51,071 nucleotides of DNA, taken from assembly GCF_001039355.2 (NCBI RefSeq), contig NW_019775397.1, positions 152,133 through 203,203 on the forward strand, read 5' to 3'. Positions within the stretch are counted from its first letter, which is position 1. Every line of letters starts with the position of its first letter. The DNA is from Lingula anatina. Its lineage: Eukaryota > Brachiopoda > Lingulata > Lingulida > Lingulidae. The position numbers and the translations under genes are program-made. Below the pieces are notes generated by a model. That model was not told where the DNA came from and ran no database searches. It was given only the letters and a program-made list of their open reading frames with translations. This document shows positions 1-11,899 of this stretch, piece after piece.

Positions 1-1729
1 CCACAAACAGATCTTTGAATGTAAACACAACAAAATAGCAGAATGGGCGATTTGTAATGAACATCTGGCCTTCTAACTGAGTATAGTATTTGCGGGTTTT
101 CTTTAGGCCCAAATTCGTGCACGAGATACACATTCCAAAAGGGGAAATCAGGTCCGGGTCCGACTGTCATGTGTCTGGAATGGTTTTGGACACAACAATG
201 ATTCATACATTTTGTTTATATACTTCTTCTCTGTAGCTGCAATTATCTCTCCAAATCTGGAAGCAGTGATCCGCCATTGTCTCTCCTTGTGTCAGATTGC
301 GCTCTTTCCTTGTTATAACTTGCTATGCTCAGTGTTCGCTGTTTGTTCCTCAACCTGAAATATTCATATCCCATTAAAGCATGGTAGATGGTTACAGCAT
401 TAAATAGTTTAGATACAATATTATAATTCTATGATGTCACACATCACCTAGTTTGATATTTGGGCCCGATTCTCAAAGACCTCTGTTTTCACTTACATCA
501 TTCCCTCTATCCATGCTTTATTCTTTCATGGCACTTGGAAATAGTTGTTGTCCATCACAGCCGCCTGTAAGTCAGCTTTAGGGTAGGCATAACTGGTGGC
601 TACATCAATCTTTACCGCTGATGTGAAGTGATAGGTAAGATTCCTGAAGTAATCATTTTATCCTGCTCTTGAAGTTGACTGTCCTGGAGTCCTGAAATCG
701 ACAGCTTCAGGCTTTGCCCCCAATATATGGGCCTTCTTTGGGTAACCTTATAAAGAAAATAAATGAGTTCATTTATTAAGTATAAAAAATCTTTGTCTTT
801 CGTGCTACTTAAACAAAATATGAGCGTAAGCCTACTCGTACCTACAGTAGTCTACATGTACATAACATGTCAGATTTGACACACACACCTCGACTAATTT
901 TTCATTTCTTCAAGGAAAATAGTTAGCATTCGTGTTTTTCAAGCACTAAATGAAAAGAAAACACATACCTTTCAGTCAATTCACATTTTCATCCAGATGT
1001 TATGGCACCACATTCAAGTAAATTGCGTTTGAGTTGGTTCACTGTCAGCGACGCGTGCACACGTTCCATGTTAAACTCTGGTGTAAAGCATTGAGCGAGA
1101 TTGTGCGAGACTTTAGAAGGACTGCTTTCACCCCCACGCCATCTAGCGGCATACCCTTAAAGCGGGTATTCCCCATTGAGCATGAGCAGAATGCACATGT
1201 GCTTAAATAAGCTCTCTGGAGATTGTTGTCGCCATAAAATGTCGTTTGACTACGCCAAACTTTCCTTTTTTTTGTGAAAATTTTTCACATATTTTTCAGC
1301 TTATATGCAACACTGATAACACAATATAAGAAAAATAGATAGGCCAATTGTCATTATACTCACAGGAGTGGTCAATCTTACTAAAACGCAGGTTGAGTTC
1401 GAAAATCAGCATAATCTAACCAGTGTACAAATAACAATAAAGAAACGTTAGTAATAATACAGTGTAGCTGCTAAAACTGCGGGTAAATATATCCGCAGCT
1501 ACAAAGCTGAATGACTTCTCACTGAATGCAGCTCAATGGAATTAATCTCCAAAACATCTTTCATAGAATATACTTGTGAGTGCCTTGATACACAGCAGCT
1601 AAGACATTCCTTAACCCTGGACATCTGTTAACACCTTGTCTTGGTCAACTACTTAAGGTCAAAATGTGCAGACACAAGACCCAAACAAAACGTTGATGTA
1701 TTACCAAAAAGTTAATAGCACCACTAAAA
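1..1729. other. Non-coding left flank, nothing recognised
   Basis: AT-rich sequence without a convincing exon, RNA gene or complete repeat. A short minus-strand open stretch beginning at an ATG near 274 is only about 20 codons long and has no supporting splice context. The string gggcccgattctcaaagac near 463 faintly resembles the end of the MITE at 28587-29320. Confidence 0.4.
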
Positions 1730-2760
1730 CAAACCATTTGCTACATAAATACAATTAATTCTCTTAATTGTAGTTTTGTTTGACATTTCCTGCATCTTTA
1801 CAATATTGTAAGTTGATTATATAAAAATTATGGTAAACTTGTTATCGTGTTTTGTGTAATAAAGTGTCAAAAATGGAAATAAACTCATATTATTGCAGTT
1901 TGTCAGATTCAATCATCCACTATGTTCAGAATCTCAGAATGGAGGAAATTGGACATTTAACACTGTTGTATTGATATTTTTCCCATCTCATCAATTTTCT
2001 TAGTTGATCATATAAAAATTGCAGTAAACTGTAAAAATAGAAGAAAACACAATTTTTGGTGCTGCTGCCATGATGACCATTATGGGAAAACCATGTTACT
2101 TATGACTGTCAAACTTTCAAAAAAGAAACAGAGGACTAAAATGCAGCCTGAGCTGGAAAAGCAGTCTAATTGGCGTCTTTTTCTGGAAGTTATACATTTT
2201 AGTGAAATATTCATTATTATCGTTTTGGCATATTCATTGTGGGACTTAGAGCTCCCATGGACATGAAGCTGAATGGTAATCAAGTTTTCTACATTTCAAT
2301 GCTATTTATAGTCAATTATCGAAAATTGGTGATAATTATTCTGTTATTTATTATGTAATGTTACATCAAAATTGACAAAAAAATTTTTGCACTGCTACTA
2401 GAAACATTATGAAAGTTCAAATTGCAGTTCAAATTAGAAAGCCAGCTCAATTGGGTTATCATTTATTATTGAATTTATGCAGTTTTGTGTAAAATTTTCA
2501 TTTTTCTCATTCTGGCATTTACAAAGTGTGAACTTTAACTCCCATCGGCCTTATGCTGAAGCCTTATGCTTGTTACACATTTTACTTACATCAGTATTTC
2601 CTGCTGAGCATAATTAAAATTTGATGTTGAATTTGCAGTTAAGCATAATGTACTTTTGCATCAGAATTGACAGTAGCCTATTTTGTGCATTGTTATTTTC
2701 TGCTTTTTGTCTGTACATTTGACAGCTTTGCTGCCTTGTTATTTTCCCCACTGAGCTAAG
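1730..2760. repeat. Degenerate tandem repeat, about 190-300 bp period
   Basis: Loosely repeated blocks are seen by eye. The string gttgat(t/c)atataaaaatt occurs near 1812 and 2002. A longer block with an 'actcccat' core and a 'catca(a/g)aattgaca' segment occurs near 2230-2395 and again near 2510-2675. Divergence is high and the unit is not well defined. No coding potential was recognised. Confidence 0.3.
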
Positions 2761-2783
2761 AACAATTCAGGACTGAACAGAAT

Positions 2784-3068
2784 CATAAAGACCAGGCAAA
2801 GCGATTGTTAGCTTTTATTTGTACGACTCAAGTATTAAGAGTGACATACATTATAATACGTATATTCTTCTTCTATCACTATTATAATTATTATTTATAA
2901 ACGTGTTTAATAGATGTGGAAGATATATCTAGGTGTAAATTGTAAAAATGGAACCCTGATTATATATTTAAACAAGTGATTTAATAAAATCATATTTCAG
3001 ATCAGTTGTTTACTTTTTAGATCTGTTGACTCCCTTTTAGAAAACTTGGGAATTTAGAATTTAAGATA
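2784..3068 (+). promoter_or_regulatory. Promoter / 5' leader of EF-hand copy 1
   Basis: The block cataaagaccagg at about 2784 is shared with the same position upstream of copies 2 (about 5935) and 4 (about 18631). Sequence conservation across paralogues and a TATA-like cataaag suggest a core promoter. Closer to the ATG, a pyrimidine-rich tract ending in ttttag (about 3036-3041) is also conserved, so a 5'UTR intron with its acceptor roughly 30-40 nt before the start codon is likely. Neither the transcription start nor the UTR donor could be fixed. Confidence 0.4.
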
Positions 3069-4218
3069 ATGTCATCCATTCAGCTGATAAGTCTGCTCCT
3101 ACTGGTTGCTGTTCAAGCTGTCAATTCTTCAAGTATTGTGAAGGTAAGTCCTGAAAAGCGTTTGTTATTAGCGTCTGGCTATTGAAACAAGCTTATACAC
3201 TGAAAGGCAACACAGTTCTTAAATTGCAGGGAGTTGTGTTGGGATTTTCTGCTAGTCTGCAAGCGTTAAGTGTGTTTTATTGAATAACAGAAAGCATTTT
3301 TTCTTAAAGGTGACTTAACGTGTGTATTAACAAAATACAACATAAAAGAAGAAAACATTTTCATAAAACCAATACTTATTTGGCAAAATCAATGGCTTTT
3401 TAAGAAAAAATAATACACCTGATCAAAACAATTACAGCATCTCATGTCCGTTTTAAACCGAATCTAAATATTCCAAATGTGTAAACAGGATACTGCAAGA
3501 AAATATCATATCTAAAACAAATAATACACCCCAAATACATGCTATATAAATAATAGCCAGGGCCCATTTGGAAACCAATCTACGTCCTGTTATAGGAACA
3601 ATTCAGCGTTCAGAGAGATCGACTCCTAATGTGAAAGACGGATAATGCTGGGTAATAAAATATAATTCCTTCATATTTTAGAATTACAAGGGAAAGTTTA
3701 CTTCCTACCGGATAACCAAGTTCAAAGCATTCTTTGATATCATCGACGTCGATGAAGATGGCGTTGTAACTGAGAAGGAATTCGTTGATTTAACAACAAA
3801 ACGAGCTCAAAACGTTCTGCCGTCCTGGAGAGCCATGGCTTGGAATGGTATGTTTTCCAACGCCTTTCGGGTCTGGTGGTCAAACGAATACTCTAACAAT
3901 AAAACAGCCTTCACTTTTGAAGATATGATTCGGGTTCACGAGATAGACATTCCTATTACAACGGAGGAGGTCTCCCAAATCTCATGGAATATGTTTGGCA
4001 CTTTTGATATTGACTGCGATGGCAAGTTAACGATAGATGAGTATTCCAAATTCCTGTTTGTTCACCGCAACACGGCTGAAATTCAACCAATTTTTGGTGC
4101 AATTGATCAGAACGCAAATGGCGTCCTTGATGCAGAAGAATTTGTAAGTGCATACGACCTCTATTGGTATCGACAAGAGTTCAGCACCACTGATGTAATT
4201 ATAGGCAAGCGGTACTGA
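3069..4218 (+). CDS. Secreted EF-hand calcium-binding protein, copy 1 (intact)
   Basis: Two coding exons, 3069-3143 and 3682-4218, give 203 residues. Exon 1 ends AAG|gtaagt and exon 2 follows a pyrimidine-rich stretch ending in tag; the intron is phase 0. Exon 1 encodes a signal peptide: a short polar start, then a leucine/valine core (LISLLLLVAV) and small residues. Exon 2 holds three canonical 12-residue Ca2+ loops: DVDEDGVVTEKE (about 47-58), DIDCDGKLTIDE (134-145) and DQNANGVLDAEE (167-178). The WWSN...F segment between the first two is the place of a fourth, degenerate hand. Length and 3-of-4 active hands resemble sarcoplasmic calcium-binding proteins, but these are normally cytosolic, so the leader is notable. 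Binding Ca2+ in the secretory pathway or outside the cell is inferred; the exact role is unknown. The ATG was chosen because the same 25-codon exon recurs in the sister genes. A possible AATAAA lies at 4448-4453. Confidence 0.88.
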
Positions 4219-4519
4219 TGCAGTCGGCAATTGCCAAGATATAGGTCGACCGCTTGCTTTTGGCTTTTTGTACCTTTGAAATCTTTGAGATGTTTTCTTT
4301 GATAGACGAATTTACGTTTCCACATAAAAATCACTCTGTATTTTCTCTTCAATGTTCAATATTACTCTGAACTGTTTCCATGCAGTTATTATAACAGACA
4401 TTACTGAAAATGATTATTGTCCTTTCTTTTCCTGGGTATATATTTGGAATAAAACATAAAAGCCTCTTTTTTATTTTTGTCTCTTTCAACATTATTTACA
4501 ATTTAGATGGATGTTTTCA

Positions 4520-4632
4520 GGAAATATTTAACAATATTTTGATGCTATCTATCACAACGAATATAATTACACTGATACCAATGAATTTGCGTGCATGTGA
4601 GCTGTTTTGGTATGTACAACAGTTTGGCAACT
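4520..4632 (+). pseudogene. Decayed relic of a terminal EF-hand downstream of copy 1
   Basis: Nucleotide alignment by eye to the last EF-hand of the intact exon (about 4078-4185) runs through the whole relic: matching blocks include gatg...gaatttg, gtgcat, ttggtat and acaa(c/g)agtt. Small indels and stops abolish the frame. The same relic lies at the same distance behind copy 3 (15785-15895) and at 17577-17697, so it was part of the ancestral duplication unit. It implies that the unit once held two EF-hand genes, or a partial tandem copy, before it was amplified. Confidence 0.6.
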
Positions 4633-4766
4633 GATTTTATTTAACATAAACGTTACTGATGAAGATGGAAATGACAAAAAGGTTATCTGTCCATTAAGTT
4701 TTAACTTTTAAATTACATGTTACTGATTGTTGATGTTGCTTTTTGGCAGCTTTTTTTTTCGGTGCC

Positions 4767-5076
4767 TACCCGCAAGAAAACGCAGTAGATACTCCAGCGC
4801 ATTAGACTACTGCAATCACACTGCAAACATGCTTCAAATCTGCTTCTATTTGGGAGCTAATTAGCATATTTGAAACATGCTTCTATCATGCTGCTAATCT
4901 ACTGCATTAATGCTCCTCTCTGTACAAACCTATGTACTTTTTGGAGTAGAATTGCAGTAGGCTATGCTGCATTTCTATTGCAAATATGCTCCACACCACT
5001 ACTGCATTAATGCTTTTTTGCTACTTCGATACTACTGCATTTTCTTGCGGGATACTACTGCATTTTCGTGCGGGTA
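4767..5076. mobile_element. 310-bp MITE with TACCCGC termini
   Basis: The left end TACCCGCAAGAAAACGCAGT is the inverted complement, with few mismatches, of the right end ACTGCATTTTCGTGCGGGTA. A second copy of the terminal motif lies just inside the right end (about 5031-5050). The paralogous 3' flank near 17832-17860 has no such sequence between equivalent flanks, which is effectively an empty site. No protein is encoded. Family not identified. Confidence 0.75.
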
Positions 5077-5860
5077 AGCATACCATTGGTTAGGATGACA
5101 TTTTACTGTTGCATACTAAGATGATTCCTTGCAAAATTCCTTACAAAACTGTTGCTTTGTATTTGTAAGAAACAAAGTAAATGTATAGCCTTTTGAAAAT
5201 TCGATTCATCAAACGGTATAAGAACAGTGTAATATCAAGTAAGAATGATTGGTGTGTGTGTGTGTGTGGGGGGGGGGGGTGCATGTGTATCTCCTGAATA
5301 GAGGCTATTCACTTGGATAGCCTCATTCACTGATGAAGATGTCCTGCTAGACTGCTGACTGAAGAGAAAAATAACATCATTCTTATACCCTAACACAGCT
5401 AAAGAAACTCTCTCTGACATACTTAATGTAGCAAGGAAATATGCCTGACAGCATTATGACGCTCTTTTTTAGGTAGCCCGTATTAACATGTAGTTTGGTA
5501 CTTACATTTGATTACACAAAGTTAAACACGATAGCTGCTGGCAAAATAGAGGAATAGGGGGGACGCGTACGTGACAACGCAACTCTATCTGGAATACATT
5601 TCATTGTAACTGTATTATAAATTAACCGCCCTCCTGCAAACACCAAACATCAATCAAGGTGCAGATCTCTTATGGAATTGTAGGACAGGAAACTGTTACG
5701 GTATGTACATGTATACTGTTCAATAACATTTGGGTTGATATCATATCAGGTACTATCATGAAAATGGCACCCTTTGCCTATTTACTTAGTACTCAGTATA
5801 TATATATATATATGATGAAACTGAACATAAGGATTGTCATGTAGTAGTGCTGGTAATTGT
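5077..5860. other. 5' flank of EF-hand unit 2 (duplicated intergenic block)
   Basis: This stretch recurs, with moderate divergence, at about 11160-11830 and 17880-18560, each time upstream of an EF-hand copy or its remains. Shared blocks include 'cttcatgtagcaaggaaat', 'gtagcccgtatt' and 'acgtgacaa'. It contains a (GT)n/(G)n run at about 5252-5279 and a (TA)n run near 5797-5812. No gene is seen in it. Confidence 0.55.
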
Positions 5861-5934
5861 AAATGATACATGTAAGTCCGAGCGCCGCACGTGCAGTATT
5901 GTATTTTTTCCACTGAGATAAGAACGAAACAAAC

Positions 5935-5955
5935 CCATAAAGACCAGGCATAAAT
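5935..5955 (+). promoter_or_regulatory. Core promoter-like block of EF-hand copy 2
   Basis: Contains cataaagaccaggcataaat, matching the conserved block upstream of copies 1 and 4; cataaat and cataaag are TATA-like. Function is inferred from position and conservation only. Confidence 0.4.
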
Positions 5956-6220
5956 GATAAATTAATGCAAACTAGAAAGTCTCCGGTTTTAATACAGCTA
6001 AAGTGATATGAATTATAATACGTATATTCTTTTTCTTTATTTATTTTTATTTTACATTTTTGGCCTTTAAGTGTGTTTCAAAGATGTGGTAGAAATCGAG
6101 GTAGAAATTGTAAAAAGGAAACTCTGATTATTTCTTTAAAAAGGGAATTAATTAGTTGTTTACTTTTTAAATCTGTTGACTGTCTTGTTTTAGAAACCTT
6201 GACCATTTAGAGTTCAAAAA

Positions 6221-7349
6221 ATGTTGTCCACTGAGCTGATAAATCTCCTCTTACTGGTTGCTGTTCTAGCTGTCGATTCTTCAAGTATCGAGAAGGTGGG
6301 TCCAGAAAAGCTTTATTATCATGGTTCTTTTATTGAAACAATTTAAGACGGTATTGATAGAGAAGCATGATTTAAAGGTGCAGGTGGTGGGATTTTCTGC
6401 TAGTCTGTAACCTTTTAATGTATTTCACTTCACTAAATAAGAGAATGTTTTCTGTTTTTCTTGGATGGTGACTTAACGTGTGTATAAACAAAACAAAACA
6501 AAACAAAAAATCATAAAACCAATATTTATTGGGAATAATCATTGTTATAACTCAGACAAATAATACACCTATTTAAACCAATTACAATGTCTCATATGTC
6601 CGTGTTAAACCCAATCCAAAACATTTTAAACAGGATACATCCGAGAAAATGTCATATCTATAACAAATTATACACCTGCAAAAATATGATATATAAAAAA
6701 TAGTCAAGGCCCATTTGAAAACCAATTTCATCCTTTTAAAAGAGCGTTTCAGTGTTCAGAAAGATCAGATCTAATATGTAAGACAGACAAGGATGGGACA
6801 TAGAAAATACTTTATTCACATTTTAGCACGCCAATGGAAAGTTTAGTCCCTACTTCATTACCAAGTTTAAAGCATACTTTGATATCATCGACGTTGATGA
6901 AGATGGCGTTGTTAATGAAGAGGAATTCGTTGGTTTAACTACGGAACGGGCTCAAGAGGTTCTGCCATCTTGGAGAGCTATGGCGGTGAATGGTATATTT
7001 TCCAATGCTTTTCGGGTCTGGTGGTCAAACCAATACACCAACTATAGAACAGCATTTACTTTTAAAGGTATGATGCGGGATGAGGAGATGAACATGGCTC
7101 TTTCAACGAAGGGGGACCTCCAAATCTCATCGGATATGTTTGACACTTTTGATATTGACTGCAATGGCAAGTTGACGATAGATGAGTATTCCAAATTCCT
7201 GTTTGTTCACCGCAACACGGCTGAGATTCAATCACTTTTTGAACGCAAATGGCGTCCTTGATGCAAATGAATTTGTAAGTGCATACGACCTCTATTGGTA
7301 TCGACAAGAGTTCAGCACCACTGATATAGTTTTTGGTAAGCGGTACTGA
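6221..7349 (+). pseudogene. EF-hand copy 2, frameshifted in the last EF-hand
   Basis: Exon 1 (6221-6295, ending AAG|gtgggt) and exon 2 (from 6827) follow the family pattern. The first loop is DVDEDGVVNEEE and the second DIDCNGKLTIDE. At 7240/7241 about 14 bases present in the sister copies, covering the start of the third active loop, are missing. The frame shifts and ends at 7261 after a short aberrant tail. The old reading frame is still recognisable to the ancestral stop at 7347-7349. The product would lack the last EF-hand and the C-terminal segment. It is called a pseudogene; a truncated two-hand protein cannot be excluded. Confidence 0.8.
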
Positions 7350-7749
7350 TGCAGTCGGCAATGGTCAATAATGAAGTCTATGATTTCTCTTTGGCTTTTA
7401 GATTCCAGCTGAAGTCTTTTACTGTCCCTTTGGAATGTTTGAGATGCACATTGATTACAACGACATTTAATTATGTTATATAGAGATGTTTGCTTACATA
7501 GACAAATTCACGTGTTCCCATAGAAATCACATTGTATTGTTTCTTTAATTTTCAATATTACTATAAAATTCATTAATTAAATCGAATATTGTCTTTTCTT
7601 ATTGCTCAGTATAAAGTTGGAAAAAAACTTGAAGCCTCCTCTTTTTTTCTTGTCTCTTTCAACATGACTAACCAATTAAACGGATGTTTTTAGGAAATAC
7701 TTAACAATACATGTATCTTAATTATCTATAATAACATTAATGCCAGTTA

Positions 7750-10437
7750 GTCCGGTGGCTTAAGGAAAAAATCGTGACACGGCGGATAAAAGCACTAAAT
7801 TTTGCATGTGGGTACCTTTTGACATACTTAATCAAATTAGAGCCGTAGCCCACGGTAAAAAATTACCGTTTGGCCAAAAAGTCCAAAATGGCCGCCAATT
7901 TATGGAATTCTATAGAAATGTGTACGTATCTATGTTGATTTTTATCAAATTAATTATTTACTCAGAGTTTTCCACACCCTTATTACCCATTTTATTCATA
8001 TATGTCAGATAGCAAACAAGTTCCCTTGGACTTTTTGAAAAAATCCAAGATGGCTGTCATATGCCATAGAAACAGCCATAGGAATACTAGTGCACAACTA
8101 ATACCAGCTAGACAGATACGTTGTCCGCTATCAAATTAAGTTTGTTTCTCAGATTTTTGTTACCCACATAATATGTTTGTGGTGAGTAACTACGAAGTGT
8201 TCTTGGGCATTTCGGAAAATCCAAGATGGCTGCCATGTGCCACAGGAATTCTAGTATACGGGGGATTCAACTAATGGCAACTGGAAAGATTAATTTTCCA
8301 CTATCAAATTAAGTTTGTTTCTGGATGTTTTCCACATCCTTTCCACCCACACAATATGTATGTGGTGAGTAACTAACATGTATTCCTGGGCATTTTGAGA
8401 AAATCCAAGATGGCCGCCATATGTCATAGGAATACTAGTACTTCTAGTGTTACAAAGGGTTGGAACTAATGCCAGCTAATTCACTATCAAATTCAGTTTA
8501 TTTATTTTTAGTGTTTTACAGATAATTATTACATTGTGATACATATCTAGCAGGTAATAAATGTGCATATTTGATCATTTTGAGAAAATCCAAGATGGAC
8601 GTCATTGGCCATAGGAATACTACTGGAATTACAACTGCACATCCATGGCTTTTCATCTACTACCAGGGTGAAATTGTGTTTGCTTATCATGTTTTGCCCA
8701 TCTTTATTAGTCCTATGATATATATCTGGTGGGTAAATAGTGTACATCCTTGGATATTCTGAGAAAATCCAAGATAGCTACAATTTGACATAGGAATACA
8801 AATGGGCGGGTTTCAAATGGTGCTAGAGAGGCATATGGTTTATTATACAATTACATTACCATGGGTTTGTTTTAAAAATAATATATGTTTTTCATTCCAT
8901 TTATTATTACTCCTATGATGTATACCTGGTCTGTAGCATGTGTGTATCTTTGGGTATTCTGGAAAAAATTCAAGATGTCTGCCTTTTGTCATTAGAATAT
9001 TCGAACACATAATCAAATAATGCCAGAGATACAATGAATACAATTTAAATGCAGTTAACTTTAGATCATTTTTAAATGTTTTTCATATCCTATTTATCCT
9101 TATGAAAGACTCCGTGTATGTAGAAAGTGTATGTATCCTTGAGTATTATTCGGAGAAAACCGAAGATAGCTGCCAGTTGTTATAGGAATATATCATTCAA
9201 ATGCAAATAGGTGTCAATTAATGGAACAGTTCAGGCATTGATTCCAACATGAAATAGTCGTTTGATGTTCAAACATGTTGACATCCTTATTAACCTTACT
9301 CTATATAAATCTGGTGTGTAGCAAGTGTGCATCTTGCGCATTTGAGAAAATTCAAGATTGCTGCAATTCACAATAGGAATAGTACATTCAACTACTGCCA
9401 GAGATATATTGGGTTCAATGTAAAATTAATTTTGTTTCTTGGTATTTCCCACATTCTTTTTGGACTTTGAGATATCTATCTGGTGGGTAACATGTGTATA
9501 CCCTTAAGTATTTTGACAAAATATCATGATTACCCTCATTTGCCTTAGAAGTGCCTATAAAATCTAATGCACCACTTTTCCTATGGGGAAAAGAAGGCCA
9601 TCTTGGATTTCCCCAAAATGATAAAATATGGACATTAATTACCTAACAGATATGTATCATGGGATAATAATACTAAAAAAAACAGAATAACAACTGAATT
9701 CAGCTTCATTTTATATGTAAGCCTATCTCCCACAGGTATTAACTGAACCCCACCTTCTATGGCTAATGGCAGCCATTTTGTTTTGTTTTCTTTTCAAAAA
9801 GGATACACATAACATTCTCATCATATATATATATATTACGTGAATTAAAAAGATGTGGAAAATACTCAGAAACAAACCTAATTTATCAATTAATATTATA
9901 TCTCCATGGCAGAAGAAGCCCTATGTGTATACTAGTATTCCTTTGATATGGCGGCCATCTTGGATTTTCCTCGAAATGCCTAAGAATAAAGGTTAATTAC
10001 TTACCACAAATATATTATTTGTGTAATAAGAAACAATTAGATAGTGGGCAATGCATCTTCCTAGTTGGCATTAGTTAGTTGAAAACCTGTGTACATGATC
10101 TAGTATTCATATGCCATATGGCGGCCATCTTGGATTTTTTGAAAAAGTCCAAGGACACTACTTTGTTACCTGACACATATGCATAATATGGGTAATAAGG
10201 ATGTGGAAAACATTGAGAAAATACTTAATTTGATAAAAATCAACATAGGTATGTATGTATTTCTACAGAATTTCACAAATTGGCGGCCATTTTGGTTTTT
10301 TGGCCAAACGGTAAATTTTTTCCGTGGGCTACGGCTCTAATTTGATTTAGTATGTCAAAAGGTACCCACATGCAAAATTTGGTGCTTTTATCCGCCGTGT
10401 CACGATTTGGCCATTTTTTTGCCCTAAGCAACCGGAC
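7750..10437. mobile_element. 2.7-kb foldback-type element built of tandem repeats
   Basis: The ends are long inverted repeats: the left arm from GTCCGGTGGCTTA at 7750 matches the reverse complement of the right arm ending at 10437 for more than 350 bp. TA dinucleotides flank both ends (7748-7749 and 10438-10439). Inside, a unit of about 165-200 bp centred on aaatccaagatggc(t/c)gccat repeats forward about ten times (near 7882, 8045, 8222, 8405, 8590, 8768, 8970, 9160, 9350 and 9520). It then appears in inverse orientation about five times (near 9598, 9771, 9953, 10121 and 10283). No transposase is encoded. The element sits inside the decayed EF-hand relic behind copy 2. The structure matches Foldback-like or tandem-repeat-TIR elements; the superfamily is undetermined. 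Confidence 0.8.
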
Positions 10438-10820
10438 TAAGTGGATAAAAGCTGCATGTGAGCTGTATGTGAAAAAACAACAGTTTGGCAGCTGATTTTA
10501 AGATAACCGTTAATGATAAAGTTGGTGATGACAAAGAAATAATCTGTCCATTAAGTTTTAGCTTTCAGATAACATGTTACTGATTGCCGATGTTGATGTT
10601 TGCAACTTTTTCGGTGTTTGTAGGCCGTAATCTGAAGCTTGAGAGATGTTGTTTAACTCCCACATCACGCGGCTAGGTTTCTTAAGGATACAGCGCGTAG
10701 GGTAAAACATGGTGGTGCTTAGGACGCATTGTCTAATCTTAGGACGCAATTGGGCGTAAATCTGCATATGCATGAATCACACTGTGACCTAATTCAATCC
10801 AATGCATAATATGTAATTAC

Positions 10821-11043
10821 CTTAGGCTGTATTCCCAGAGCTTTTAGATCGATCTATCCCCGCGGGGAGTGTCACTAGATTACTGTCAGATAATCAGGCT
10901 TAAATGTCCGTCCCGCCTACTACAAGCTGTAAGGGGGTAATTAACTTTCGTGTCCGCCCGGCTGACAGCTATTTAACGTGAACCCCCAGGGGGTTAGGTC
11001 GATCTAAAGTAGATCGATCTAATCTCTTAAAATGGGGTCTTAG
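10821..11043. mobile_element. About 223-bp dispersed MITE-like repeat, copy 1
   Basis: Nearly identical to 32010-32232. It carries palindromic tagatcgatcta motifs near both ends and imperfect inverted ends (cttagg... and ...gtcttag). It is more GC-rich than its surroundings and non-coding. Two copies in unrelated settings, the flank of EF unit 3 here and an intron of an EF gene there, support mobility. Confidence 0.65.
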
Positions 11044-11159
11044 TTGTACAATCAGAAAAAATAATTGATAAAAAAATCAATTTTCAAGTTTAATTAAAAA
11101 AAAAACATTGGTTCATGACATGATTTTCTCTATCACTCTACGCGTTACATTACACAGGG

Positions 11160-11899
11160 GTGCCACTTTGCTATATATATATATATATATAGTCAATTTG
11201 CCTCGAAACAGTGCCACAATAAGGATACAAAGGTATTCACTACCTTAGAGAAAGCAGAAGTCAAAATTGCATTTGCTTGCATTGTTTCACACAGCTGATC
11301 TTATATGCAATGGGAAATTAACATTGTCACTCGGTATTTGTTAGAAAAATAGGCAAATCTTTAGCTGCTTGAAATTCTATTACTCAATTGGTATAAGAAT
11401 GATGTTACATACAGTAACATACTTCATGTAGCAAGGAAATGTGCCTCTTTTTAGGTAGCCCGTATTAACGTGGAGTATGGCGCTTACAGTTGATTACGCA
11501 ATGTTAAGCTGGAATCCGCTGGCGAAATGGGATTGATAACATGAGGAAAAGGGGGCACGAGTACGTGACAAAGCAAATTTATCTGGAATACATTCCAGTA
11601 TTATGGTATTTAGATATACCGCCCTCCTTCAAACACCACGCCTCATTCAAGGTGCAGATCACTTATGGGATTGGAGGACAGGAACCGGTGCCGTGTGTAT
11701 ACTGTTCAATAACATTTTGGGGATGATATTATGTATATCAGGTACTACTATGAAAATGGAACCCTTTTCATTTTGCTTAGCACTCAGCTCATAGAGGATG
11801 AAGTTAATGGCTGTCATCAAAGTAGTGCTGGTTATTGTAAATGATCAGCCCGAGCGCCGTATGTGCAGCATCTTAGTTTTTATTTTCCCCATTGAGATA
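11160..11899. other. 5' flank and promoter start of EF-hand unit 3
   Basis: A paralogue of the blocks at 5077-5860 and 17880-18560. The conserved run up to the promoter reaches 'cattgagata' and stops abruptly at 11899, where the long-TIR element begins. The missing promoter half resumes at 14583. A (TA)n run lies near 11172-11190. No gene is visible. Confidence 0.55.

Noticed and set aside
2080-2283. 67-codon minus-strand frame in the left flank
   Set aside because: AT-rich, no homology recognised, inside a degenerate tandem repeat.
3956-4352. Minus-strand open frames opposite EF-hand copy 1 (and the same opposite copies 2, 3 and 4)
   Set aside because: They recur only because the EF exon on the other strand is conserved; no domain, and they differ freely between copies.
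7880-10310. CRISPR-like regular spacing of repeats
   Set aside because: Units are long (about 180 bp), degenerate and inverted in the second part, and the genome is eukaryotic; a foldback element explains it.
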